Assembly (NCBI GenBank): GCA_029783825.1
Contig: JAREIK010000531.1
Location: 1-64,000 of the forward strand
Direction: 5' to 3'
Length of the DNA: 64,000 nt
Origin: Sapria himalayana
Taxonomy: Eukaryota > Streptophyta > Magnoliopsida > Malpighiales > Rafflesiaceae
Part shown: piece by piece, positions 12,094 to 23,407 of the stretch
Numbering within the stretch: position 1 is the first letter of the stretch
Layout of the letters: every line of letters starts with the position of its first letter
Notes under the pieces: generated by a model
Database searches by the model: none
The model's input: only the letters and a program-made list of their open reading frames with translations
Told to the model about the DNA's origin: nothing
Made by a program: the position numbers and the translations under genes

Positions 12094-13483
12094 CACTACA
12101 AGAAAATATCTATTTTGCTATGAAAATTAGCTAGGAAAAGTTTTCCTAGCTAATTTGTAAGGGATTAGCTAGTTAATAGCATGAGATGTCATTTTTTACA
12201 TTGTAATACAAATTTGTGATGGATTTTTGATGGTTTTGTGATGGACTAGAGGTCAAAATTTTTGATTGAAAAATGTCTTTGCCTAATATTATCGTAGATT
12301 TTTGCGTAAATAATGATGTCATTTTTAGCAACAAATTTAGTTATTGATTTTCTCTAGCTAATTAGATTGTGACTAAATCTACCGATAAATAATTATCTTA
12401 AAAATCTTTTTATGATTATTTATTAATTGTAAGCTATTAGTTCTTAAATAAAAGTTTTCACAAAATATATGCATTAAGATATGGAATTTTCCATATCTAT
12501 TTGGGCAATGGATTATTTCCAAGACTAATCTATACTGATTTATTTTTTTTTATTTTTTATATATTATTTATTTTAATATTTGATGTAATTTTGTAAATTA
12601 AAAGCGTTTCATGGTCTATGGATGATGGATCGTTTAAAGACACCTTCTCCTCATATAATTATTAATATATAATATTATAAATAAATAATTTCAATAATAT
12701 ATAAATACGAATAAAGATTAATATTAATAAAGACTAAAATAACAATTTTAATGATTATAAAAATTTAAAATATATATATACAAAATTTTTTTAAAAAATT
12801 TTTAATAATGAAATTAAAATATTTGTTTTAAAAAATATTAAATAATTAATTCTATAATTATAATCATTTTTAAAGATATTTTATTAAATAATGAACATAC
12901 ATAAAAATTTCTTCTAGTAAAAATCTAAAATATTTAATTGTATCATTAAATAAAAAATATTTAAAAAAATATCTAAATTAACAAATAAACAAGTAATTAT
13001 TTATAATATTTAAAGTTCAAAAAAATATTTTTATAATTATATGAAACTTTAAAAAAATAATTACTAAAAGATTTGAAATTTTTAAATTATAAAATAAAAT
13101 TTCAAATTTTTTTATAAAATATAAAAGGAAATAAATTAATATTTAAAGATAAATACATAGATATTTTATTTAGATCTCCATGTTGTTATTAAAAGAATAC
13201 TTTAAGGATTTTTTTAGGGGTTAAAAAGAGTTATTTAAAATATTACTAATTATATTTTTTGTTCGAAAAAAAATAAAATTAGCTCCTAAGTTTAATTGAT
13301 ATTTTTCCGTTGCTAACTTTTAAGCTAGGGACACTTTCCATCGCTAAATTTTGGCAAGAATCACTTTAGATAGGGGATCTATCCATCGGTAATCCATCGA
13401 TATATCCCGTTTAGGGATGAAAATCACCCATTTCCATTTATCTATGGAATTGTCACCAGCTAAATGTGATTTTTCTTGTAATG
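12094..13483. mobile_element. Small non-autonomous CACTA element of a second family
   Basis: The left end is CACTACAAGAAAA at 12094. The right end at 13483 reads, on the other strand, CATTACAAGAAAAATC, one mismatch in the first 13 bases. The flanking triplets are TCT and TGT, which differ at one base. The subterminal zones use a TTAGCTAGGAAAA-type motif, different from the first element. The middle (12180-13290) is very AT-rich and holds no gene. An alternative is that the true right end is the similar one at about 18742, making 13290-13483 an internal copy. Confidence 0.7.
12124..12156. repeat. Perfect 16-bp inverted repeat with a 1-base centre
   Basis: Arms 12124-12139 (AAATTAGCTAGGAAAA) and 12141-12156 are exact reverse complements around a single G at 12140. 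It is a head-to-head pair of the family's subterminal motif, 30 bases inside the left end. Confidence 0.95.
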
Positions 13484-13699
13484 TGTACTAAACATACAAA
13501 TTACATGTTAAATATGAAGATGTATAAGAATCTATCAAAATAATCCATTATATCGATGTTTTTTGGAATGGAAGTAAATCTAAGTAACTATTGGATAAAT
13601 ACACTTGGAATATTCAATTTAGTTTGATTGTTTGTTTAATTTTGATGGTTCATATTTGAAAAGAAACCAATTGTGTCATTGATATTGTTGCAAAAAAAT

Positions 13700-14350
13700 A
13701 ATAATAAAAATGTATAACTATGTGTGCAATCACACATGTAGCTATAATTATAATTAAAACTTATAACAATATATATATATAACTATATGTTTAACTATAT
13801 ATATATAACTATTTATAAATATTTGTATAACTATATAAACTCTTTATAACTATATTTAACTATATTAGTAACTATGTAAACTATTTTTATAACTATACTT
13901 TTAACTATATTTTTAACTATATAATAATTTATAACTATATGTATAATTCTATATAAATATTTTTCTAACAAAATATACTATATGTATAATAATATATAAC
14001 TATATAATTGTATTTTACTATATGTATAACTATAAAAATGTTAAATATAACTATATCTTTAACTACATACATATTTATAACTATATATATAATTAAATAT
14101 AATTATATATAACTCTATTTATAACTTAATATATTAGAGGTATAAGAATATATAACTATTAATAATTGTCTTTTACTATATGTATAACTACTTTTATAAA
14201 TAAAAGGATAATAACATATAACTATATATAACTTTTTAAAACTATATATATAATTATATATTGCAATGTATAATTATATGTAACTATATTTATAACTATA
14301 TGTATAATAGTTTATGATGCCTATATATAACTATGAACTATTATAACTAA
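13700..14350 (+). other. AT-rich TATAACTATAT stretch, copy 1
   Basis: Near-repetitive TATAACTATATGTATAAC phrases with no gene, resembling 2350-4370 in the first CACTA element. The copy is at about 26583-27233. The flanking bases 13509-13700 and 14350-14500 hold nothing I recognise. Confidence 0.6.
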
Positions 14351-14502
14351 AAAAAATATTTTACCAATTTAACTTTAGTAAATGAATTAAATCTATTAAT
14401 AACTACAGACATAATACCATCAAGATTTTAATTTGGAGTTTTCCAACTGATTTAATAATAGATTACCATATGATAATTTTCAAATGATAAGATTACACTC
14501 TT

Positions 14503-14720
14503 TTGATTACCACTAGAACCACAAAAGGCTTGGCTGGTCTTCCTGGTGTTGGGAAGCGCACGTTAGCTTCTGAAGTTGTGAGACGCACAAATAAATGGTC
14601 CCACACAGATACAGCCTCATTTTCTGATTCAAAGCTATTAGACATTGTCACAGTCCTTCCTATGGATGGGTTCCATCTTTACTGATCCCTACTGGATCAA
14701 AAAGAGGCTAATATTCTATT
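14503..14720 (+). pseudogene. Fragment of a P-loop (uridine kinase-like) ATPase gene, copy 1
   Basis: The frame reads GLAGLPGVGKRTLASEVVRR, then LLDIVTVLPMDGFHLY, a stop, and SLLDQKEA. Plant P-loop kinases of the phosphoribulokinase/uridine kinase superfamily have GLAGPPGAGKSTLA, then VLPMDGFHLYRSQLD. The match covers the Walker A loop (14536-14562, with the usual S of GKST replaced by R) and the substrate-side PMDGFHL motif (14656-14682). TGA at 14683 replaces the R after FHLY. Only this exon-sized piece is present; the rest of the kinase is missing, so it is a captured, non-functional fragment. It is followed by an intron-like stretch to about 15145. The family assignment is from memory of the motif pattern. 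Confidence 0.75.
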
Positions 14721-15149
14721 GTCTTTTCATGCATTCTGAAATACTTTATTTTTTCCCTCTCTCTCTCTCTCCAAACATCATTACTGGCCATCATTTAGAT
14801 ATTTGTTGAAGTTTTTGTGGTCATCAATCTAGTTAAGTTGAAAAAGACCTCAACATTAATATGTGCTCTCTTTATTAGCTATTTTATACCAAATATTTTT
14901 TTATTAAATTATCACTATCACTTCAATTTTTATTTAATATATTGAAATAATATGTTTTCAAGTTTGTTTTTGACACTCTTATTTCGTGCGATTCTGTGTT
15001 GTCCCTAATTAGACCCGTGACTACATTTTATCATTCATCGGTGGAATTAAACTTTTGAATTGTTAAATATCATAATGATTTCTAATGAAATTCAATTAAA
15101 TGTGTTCATTCTACTTATTCTCCTTCTCTTGCATGTTCATAGTTTCAAG

Positions 15150-15875
15150 GATGATTACTGGCTGAACATGAGGAACTGGGGCTATTACTAGCCATTTTCA
15201 AGGGGCACCTTGGTCTGCAACTGATACCTAGTGTGGGAGACCACAACACAAAGCCTTTCTTACCGGGACCTGATATTAACAACTTTATTGTTAATGCCAA
15301 AAATCCATTCCATCCCCACGAATGTATTGTCTCCAATACCTCTCTTGCACTACATTACATGAGAAATGGCTGGATAAACCAAAGAGATAAGTTTTTGAAC
15401 ATATTACTTCCAAATGCTTCTTATCCTATTCTCAGAGAAACTTATGGAGCTCAACCATTGCAGATTCTACACCCACATGATTCTTTGTAAGATGAAAGGA
15501 TTTGTAAGATCGATCAACCAAGCCATGAAAAACAAGATGGCCAACCCAAGAGAAAGCAAAGTGGGGATCCACCAAGAAAATCAAAACTAGAGAAACCATG
15601 GAAACCAAAGGATCCAAACTCCATTCCTATTCCATGTTTGAAAGCTCCAAAGAAATGCTTGGACATGGTCATCAATAGTAATGACATGGATATCTCTGGC
15701 ATTCCCATACCAGTATGCACTTGCACATGCAAGTCTCAACGGTGCTATCGATGGGGTTGAGGTGGCTGCCAATCCGCATGCTGCACAACTAGCACATCGA
15801 TGTATCCCCAACTTTTGATTATGAAAAGAAACTGGAGTGAGAATAGCTAGGAGGAAGATGAGTGAAGATGCCTTG
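15150..15875 (+). pseudogene. BBR/BPC (BASIC PENTACYSTEINE) class I GAGA-binding factor pseudogene, copy 1
   Basis: Intact BPC proteins are plant nuclear factors that bind GA-rich DNA through a C-terminal Cys-rich domain. Almost the whole single-exon protein can be followed: an N-terminal LNMRNWGYY; after a shift FKGHLGLQL, NTKPFLPGPD, GWINQRDKFLNILLPN and GAQPLQILHPHDSL; a basic KPWKPKDPN linker; then the diagnostic domain VINSNDMDISGIPIPVC, RCYRWG, GGCQSACCTT and SMYP; and finally RIARRKMSE after another shift. Lesions are TAG at 15189, a frameshift before 15200, TAA at 15488, TGA at 15758 in place of a domain Cys, and W to C next to it. The last ~35 residues of the family domain are lost. 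The intron-less layout fits either direct capture or a processed copy, since BPC coding regions normally lack introns. No ATG starts the long frame. Confidence 0.9.
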
Positions 15876-16224
15876 CTATTTGAAGTTTGCAAATTTTACA
15901 GCCATTTGTTTTTTTTAATATTTGGAAGACAAAACATCTAATTTTTGAAGTTTTGTTCATCTTTTTTTCTTTGAATATGAAGTATTTTTATGGAGTGCAT
16001 ATTGTTTTTATATAGTACATATTATTTTTATGGAGTGCATATTAAATTCTTCTATAGTTATGTTGACACATACAATGAAGTAAAGGTCCTTGCTTCTAAC
16101 TAAGAGAGGAACCATATGACAGAAGAAGCTATAGGGTTGTTGGACTAATACAATAAATCTAAGCAATTAAAATCACTAGTGCAAGCATATAGAGAGGGAA
16201 AGAAATGTTCTATAAAAGCCACAT

Positions 16225-16370
16225 GAAAGCATGGTGTGATGGAGGGTGGCGGGGCAGAGCAACCCCCTTATAGACCTTGGGACCGGGAGAGAATTCTGGT
16301 TGCGGGGAGGTAGGGTGCGAACATTGATGCGCCAACCCTGGCTCATTGCTTGTCTTCCAGGTTTTCCTCT
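16225..16370 (+). other. GC-rich exon-like piece, unidentified, copy 1
   Basis: A GC-rich patch in AT-rich surroundings reads MEGGGAEQPPYRPWDRERIL from an ATG near 16231 and meets an AG/GTAGGG donor-like site at about 16305. It looks like a first coding exon captured from a host gene, but I do not recognise the protein. The neighbouring stretches 15876-16224 and 16371-16620 show no gene. A copy lies 12885 bases downstream. Confidence 0.4.
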
Positions 16371-16620
16371 AAGCGATTTTAGATATATTTTTGAAAATTT
16401 AAATAAGATTCGTATTTCTTATTAATGTTGTTAGTGATGTTTTGTGCCTTCTTTATGAAGTATAAATGAGATAATACTTTATCTGCTATTCTATAATTAT
16501 ATCTATACCTACTGTTCTATATCTATAAGACATCCATATATACTATTGTGTATATGTATATATACTGCAATATATATGTGCACATATACTGTAGTATATG
16601 TGTACATATATACTGAAGTA

Positions 16621-16800
16621 TATATGTACATATATACTTAGTATATATACATATACACTATAGTATTATATGTACATATATACTCAGTATATATACATAT
16701 ACACTATAGTATTATATGTACATATATACTTAGTATATATAGATATACACTATAGTATTATATGTACATATATACTATATATAAATATCATATTGATGAG
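16621..16800. repeat. 46-bp tandem repeat of TATATGTACATATA units, copy 1
   Basis: TATATGTACA recurs at 16621, 16667, 16713 and 16759, an exact 46-bp period. Each unit contains self-complementary TATATGTACATATA and ACTATAGT pieces. Related but looser repeats flank the inverted SmF copy at 58235-58395 and 59040-59200. Confidence 0.85.
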
Positions 16801-16902
16801 CATGATGTTTGTGATATTACTTATGTTTTTCTAGGCGTCATGTTCTCTACTTTATCAATTGATACATTGTTCTATTGATAGCTTTTTTGAGGAAGAATTA
16901 GC

Positions 16903-17115
16903 ATGTTGTACAGATTGAGGCATGCCTGGCACACACAAGTATACTTCGAGAATGATATCGAGGTTATTCATCCTAAGAGTTGCCCTAATAAAAATAACAT
17001 GGTATATAAGGGCATTGTTTGTATGAGGTTATTCATCAAGTATATTATATTTATTTTAGGTTGTGTGATTTTTGGTAATGACCATTTCCATGCATCAATG
17101 ATTAAGTTGAACTAG
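16903..17115 (+). other. Open frame without recognisable product, copy 1
   Basis: A 70-codon frame starts LYRLRHAWHTQVYFENDIEV and ends in a hydrophobic stretch. I recognise no family, and the second half looks like intron sequence read through. It stands between the 46-bp repeats and the SmF exons. A GT-rich stretch follows at 17125-17145. It may be an exon scrap or chance. Confidence 0.25.
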
Positions 17116-17305
17116 AAAATAGTGTGTGCATGTGTGTGTGTGAGTATATGTGATTGGACACATATAGTTATACTATATTCTCACCGTATGCATGTATTTT
17201 GCATATATACATGCTTATGCATTTTTAAGTAAATGTAGAGAAATATCTGATGCATACGTGCATGATAGTATCGTTCATTAGTTTTTTTATTACTGAATAT
17301 TGTAG

Positions 17306-17896
17306 ACAATCTCTGTTAATCCCAAACCTTTTCTTAACAACTTCACTAGGAAGACGGTCATTGTAAAACTCAAGTGGGGAATAGAATACAAAGGTGAGCT
17401 ATCTTGTGTTCTTTTCTTGTGCATTCCATTTTTTTTCTAATTTTTTTGTTTCTTTCAAGTTTCTTTGCTTCAATGGATTCCTATATGAACCTATAGGTGT
17501 GCAAAAATTCAATACCACACAGCCTGTTATCATTTCAACTTTCATTTCCCTTTTGTTTGGCACTTTCTAACATTCTTATAATTAACCACGGATTGATGAA
17601 TGAAGCTAGGCAACATAGAAGAATATGTTGATGGGCAATTCACTAGAAAACTTGAAAAAAAATCTTGATTTGATAATTTAAAAATAAGCTCATAATTATC
17701 GCTTTGTGAGAAATTTCTAGCAATTAGTAGTTTTTGTTGCATGTGCTAGTCAATCTATTTATTAGCGGCATTGTATTGTGTTCTATTTTTGTTTGTAAAT
17801 GTAGTATATTATACTCCATATGTAGGTGTAACAATTTTATTTTATTTGTGTGGACTACTAGAGGACAAAGAACAAGCAGATGCTGACCATGCCTGA
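17306..17896 (+). pseudogene. SmF (small nuclear ribonucleoprotein F) pseudogene with introns, copy 1
   Basis: SmF is a core subunit of the seven-membered Sm ring on spliceosomal snRNAs. Four exon remnants are in order. Exon at 17306-17393 reads [20 protein letters not shown] then KLKWGIEYK and ends at a GTGAG donor. Exon near 17460-17496 reads ASMDSYMNL followed by TAG in place of Q. Exon from 17606 reads LGNIEEYVDGQFTRKLE, then shifts. Exon near 17845-17896 reads LLEDKEQADADHA and stops at TGA 17894. These correspond to the Sm1 and Sm2 parts of the protein (typically [45 protein letters not shown]). Retained introns with GT/AG borders show that genomic DNA, not mRNA, was captured. The start codon exon is missing and the stop in exon 2 kills it. 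Confidence 0.9.
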
Positions 17897-18040
17897 GAGA
17901 CCTATATGTGTGTTTTTTAAGCGCAAGATTATTTCTTCTATTGTCTTTGATGGTATGTGTATTTGCATGAAAGTGCATGTGTGTGTGTAAACACACACAC
18001 ACATGCACATACATATTTGCACAAGTATACATACATGCAA

Positions 18041-18210
18041 CAGATCGCAAGGTTAAAGAAAGTATTATTGGAAGAGCAGCTAGATACAAAAAGGGCATTG
18101 GCAGATAAAAGAAAGAAGAAGTTAGAGGTAGAGAGGAAATGTAGAATACAACTAAAGGAAGCAATGTAGATGGCCATGGAGGGACATGCTTGGGTGCTAG
18201 AACAGTATGT
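18041..18210 (+). pseudogene. KIN-12-type kinesin stalk fragment, copy 1
   Basis: After an AACAG acceptor-like site the frame reads ARLKKVLLEEQLDTKRALAD, KKKLEVERKCRIQLKEAM, a TAG at 18168, and MAMEGHAWVLEQYVDLE. This heptad-like, charged sequence matches the coiled-coil tail of plant phragmoplast kinesins (KIN-12/PAKRP1), where I recall ELKEAMxMAMEGHARMLEQYADLEEKH. Resemblance ends after DLE. The motor domain is absent, so this is one exon-sized captured piece. A CA/GT repeat at 17978-18006 sits just upstream. The assignment rests on memory of the GHARMLEQYADLE signature; another long coiled-coil protein is possible. Confidence 0.65.
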
Positions 18211-18499
18211 AGATCTTGAAAAGTTGGGGGAGAGAAAGCAACATCAATTTCACGGACAGATTATACTTTATGTACTTTCATTAGATACATTGATGAAGAA
18301 TAAGATGTAATCAAATTTTGTTATGTTTTTGTTTTAACTTTGTAACATATTTTATCAAAATATTTTATTAACTAATTTTATTTTTTGTTAATTATAATTA
18401 ATGGTTTATAGTTTAAGTTTTAATTAAATTTAATATAAAAATTTTAAAATATGTAAATAAATTTAATGTAAACAATTAAAAATGTGAAAATAATTATGG

Positions 18500-18742
18500 A
18501 ATTAAAATAGCTAGAGATTTTTTCCCACGCTAATTTAACTACGGAATATTCCCTCACTAATTTAGCGAGAGAATTTTAACTCACTAATTTTGCTAGGGAA
18601 TATATTTACTAAATAATTTTTGTGACAAGCAATTCAGATTTAGAAAAAGTTTCATTGTTAATCCATTGTTATATCCACTTTAGTGACGGAAAAAACCCCA
18701 TTTAGCTAGTGAATTTTACCTAGTTATTTGGGATTTTTCTTG
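18500..18742 (+). mobile_element. Right end of a CACTA-like element of the second family, terminal bases lost, copy 1
   Basis: This stretch repeats the TTAGCTAG/TTTGCTAGGGAAT motifs seen at 12120-12180 and ends GGGATTTTTCTTGTA at about 18739. The expected final GTG is replaced by TATAAAT, and the GATA array starts at once. It is probably the 3' end of the Pack-CACTA that carried the gene fragments; no matching left end is found near 13509. 18211-18500 is AT-rich with no gene. Confidence 0.6.
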
Positions 18743-19008
18743 TATATAAATACATATATATATATATATATATATAGATAAATTTATCAACAAATAGAAA
18801 GATAAATACATATAAGCATAGTCATATAGATAGAAAGATTTATAAATAGATAGATAGATAGACATATAGTAAGATATACAGATTGACATATAGACACATG
18901 TATAAATAGATGGATAAATAGATATGTAGATAGATAGATAAATAGAAATATAGAGAGAAAGTTAGATAGCCAAATAGATACAAAGACACATAGACAGACA
19001 TATATATA

Positions 19009-19044
<36 letters not shown>

Positions 19045-22000
19045 TGTATATGTAAAGATATATAGATAGAAAAATAGAAAATCGACAAATTGAATGATAG
19101 ACAACTGAATAGATAGATAGATTGATTGATTGATAGATAAATACATAGAGAAAATGACATGATATATAGAAAGATACATAGATAAATAAATAGATAAATA
19201 GATAGATAGACAAATAAATATATAGGTAAGTAGATCGATAGATAAGATAATAGAGAGAAAGATAAATATAAAAATATATAATTAAACAAAAATACAAATA
19301 GAGAGATAGATAGACATATGATAAATTTGATTTATTGACTGTTAAATAGTCAAATAGATAGATAGATAGTTAAATAGATAGAAAGATAGATACAAAAATA
19401 AATAGATAGCCAGATAGGCACATAGGTAGATATATAGATAGATAGATAGATAGATAAACAAATAGATATATATATATATATATATGAAGAAAGTTGATAA
19501 CCAGATAGATAGATAGGTAGATAGATATATATATAGACAAACAGATAGATTAACTAATATACTAATAGACTGATAAATAGAAAGATAGTTAGATAGATAT
19601 ATAGAAAGATAGACATTTAGACAAATTGTCAGATTAAAAGATAAACAACTAGATATATATATAGATAAACAAATAAATAGACAGACAGATATATATATAT
19701 ATATATATAGACAGAGAAATAGATAGATAGACATATAGATAAAAGGTAAATAGATATAAAAATAAATAGATTGACAAATTGACTGATAGATAGATAGACA
19801 GAAAGATAGTAAGATATTTCTATATATATATAGTTAGATAGATATATTGACATATACATATTTAGATAAAAAAACAAATAAATAGATGGACATATAAATA
19901 AATAGACAAATAGATAGATAGATAGATAGATATATAGATAGATAGTAAATAGAAATATAAATAGATAGATAAATAGCTAAACTAATAGACTAATAAACAA
20001 CTTGATTGATAGATAGATATACATACATATAGATAGATAGATAGATAGATAGATAGACACAAACAAATAAATAGATAGATAGATAAATAAATAGATAGAT
20101 AGATAAATAAATAGATATAAAGATAGACAGATAGATAAATTTACAAATAGATAGATAGATGTACATTTAAAGAGATTAACATATAGATAGATAGATATAA
20201 ATATATAGAATGATAGTAGAATAGATAAAAAGACAGATAGAAATATAAAGAGATAGGAGGATAGATAGACATAAAGATATATAGATAGATATATAGATTA
20301 ATAGATAGATAGATATACAAATAGTCATATAAATATATAGTCATAGATAGATAGTTAGATAGTTAGATAGATAGATATATAGGTAGATAGTTAGATAGAT
20401 AGACATATAGGTAGATAGATAGACAGATTGATAGATAGCCAAATAGATAGATAAGACAAATAGACACATTAAAAATATGTAGAAGGTTATATAGATATGG
20501 CGATAGATAAATAGTCAGATAGAAAGATAGACACAAAGACAGACAGACAGATAGATAGATTGACACATAAACTGATCGATATAGTTATATATTGACATAC
20601 AGCTGTCCAAATAGATAGGTGGACATATTTAAAAATTGATAGACATAGAGATAGGCAGATAGAATGATAGAAATATAGATATATTGATATATAGATAGAT
20701 ATTTAGATAGAATGATAGATATAAATATAAATTTACTAATAGACATATAAAAATATTGAAAAAAAGAAGATAGATAGATAGCTTGCTAGATAAATAGATA
20801 GACAAATAGTAGATAAATACATAGACAGACAGATAGATAGATAAATTAATAGATAGACATTTAGATTAATATTTAGACAAACAGACCGATAGATAGATAG
20901 AAATATAATAGATAGAAAGATGAAGATAGATAAATAAATAAATAAATAGATAGATAGATCAACATATAGACAGATAGACATATAGATAGTCAAGTAAATA
21001 AATAGATAGATAGATAGTCAAATAGACATAAAAATTATACATAGATAGATAGGTAGATTGAAATATATATGTATATATTTAGATATATAGATAGATAGAT
21101 ATATACATAGATTGATTGATTGATTGACAGATAAATAGTTATATATATATACAGATAGATATATAGATAAGTAGATAGATATATAGATAGATATATAGAT
21201 AGATAGATAAATAGACATATAGATAGATAGCCATATTTAGTGATAGATAGATAGATAGATTGAGTGATTGTGAGAAAGATATATAGATAACTAAAAAGAT
21301 ATACAAATAGATAGATAGATAGATACATAGATAAACTGATAGATAGATAGATAAATTGATAGAAAGATAGGTAAATAGATAGATATATAGGCAAATAATC
21401 AGATATATAGATAGATAGATAGACATAGATATATTAGACACATAGATACATAAATATATACAAAAATATACAAATTAATAGAAAGTCATAAAGATAGATA
21501 CATAGATAAATAGATAAATAGTTGAACAGATAGACAAATTGACCAATAGACTAAAAGGCAATTAGATAGTTTGATAGATAGAAAGATAGATTGATTGATT
21601 GATTCATATATAGACAATTAGAGAGTTAGACAATTAGATAGATAGACAGATATTTAGATAGAAATATAAATTGATTAATAGATTGATTGATAGATAGAAA
21701 TATATACAGATAGAAAAATATACAGATAGAAAGATAAACATATAGATAGATAGATTGATTGATTGACTGATAGACAGATAGAAGATAGAAAGATAGAAAG
21801 ATAAATTGACTCATAGACTTATAAAGTGATATACTATTATAAAAATAAAGAGATAGATAAATAGATAGATAGGCAGATTGATAGATTGAAAGATAGATAT
21901 ATAGACAAATATATAGATAGATAAGTAGACAAATAGATTAATAGATAGATAGATAAATATACAGACAAATACATAGATATATAGATAAATAGATAGACAT

Positions 22001-22384
22001 ATAGATAGAAAGACTAATAAATAGATAGATAAACATATAGACAGATAGACATATAGATAGATGATAAATTGACAGAATGATTGTTAGATAGATGGATATA
22101 TGTATGTATGTATGTATGTATGTATCATGATTGACTGATATACTAATAGATAGAAATAAAGTTATTTGGTTAGATAGATAAACATATAGAAAAATATATA
22201 GTTAGATAATTACATAGATTAAGAGATAGAAAAATAAATAGACAAACAGAAAGAAATATAGATAAAAAGACAAAAGAAAGATATACATATAGTCAAATAG
22301 ATAGATAGATAGACAAATTGATAGATAGATATACAAATAGATTGACATACATATAGATAGATAGTTAGTTAGATAAATAAACAA

Positions 22385-22415
<31 letters not shown>

Positions 22416-22465
22416 AGAAGTTAAATAGTTGCGCAAAATGATAGTTATACAGATCGATATATTTT

Positions 22466-22512
<47 letters not shown>

Positions 22513-23362
22513 AATATATAAATATACAGATAGATATATAAATAAATTGATTGATTGATATATAGATAAATAGATAGATAGAGAGCTAAACAAATAAAAT
22601 ATATAGATAGATAAACAGATAAATAGAAAGACAAATAGACAAATAAATAAATAGATAGATAAACAAAGAGTCAAATAGGCAGATAGATAGATAGACAGAT
22701 ATAAAGACAAATTTCTTTGTTAAATTGTTAGATAGACCAATAGAAAATTAACTGATAGACTGATAGATAATAAAATAGATAAATATATATAGATAGATAA
22801 ATATATTTACATATTGATAGACATATATATAGATTGACTCAAAGAAACATAGAGAGATAGACAAATATACATATTGATAGATAGAAAGATACAAAGATAA
22901 ATAGATAGATAGATCGATTGATAAACATACATAAGATAGATAGATAGATTCAGAAATAGACAGATATATAGATAGAAACATAGTCACATAGAGACATACA
23001 GAGATAGATAGATAGATAGACAGATTGACAATTAGAGTGATAGACTAATAGGTAGTTAGATAGTTTGATATATAGACATAAAGATAAATGGATATATATA
23101 CAATTAGACTATTCACATTTAGATAGATAGACTGATACACAACTACTAAAATAGGTAGATTAAATGATATAAAGAAAGATATAAAGACAAATTAGTAGTG
23201 AAATTGTTTGATAGACAAAAGAAAGATTGACTGATAGATTGATAGATAATAAAATAGATAGATATATAGATAGATAGAGATATTGACAAATAGAAAGAAA
23301 AATAGACAAATAGATAGATAGGTATGTATGTAGATCATTACGTAGTTAGATAAACAAATATG

Positions 23363-23407
<45 letters not shown>

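Noticed and set aside
10957..12123. 388-codon open frame rich in S, I, Y and L
   Set aside because: (TCTA)n has no stop codon in any frame, so imperfect arrays give long open frames. There is no domain, start context or codon bias.
15432..15892. Minus-strand open frames of 61-101 codons across the BPC region and their copies at 28317-28696
   Set aside because: They are antisense shadows of the BPC pseudogene, whose + strand translation matches a known family.
17724..18177. Minus-strand frames of 146 and 79 codons, repeated at 30609-31062
   Set aside because: They are antisense to SmF exon 4, a CA/GT repeat and the kinesin fragment; composition is low-complexity and no family fits.
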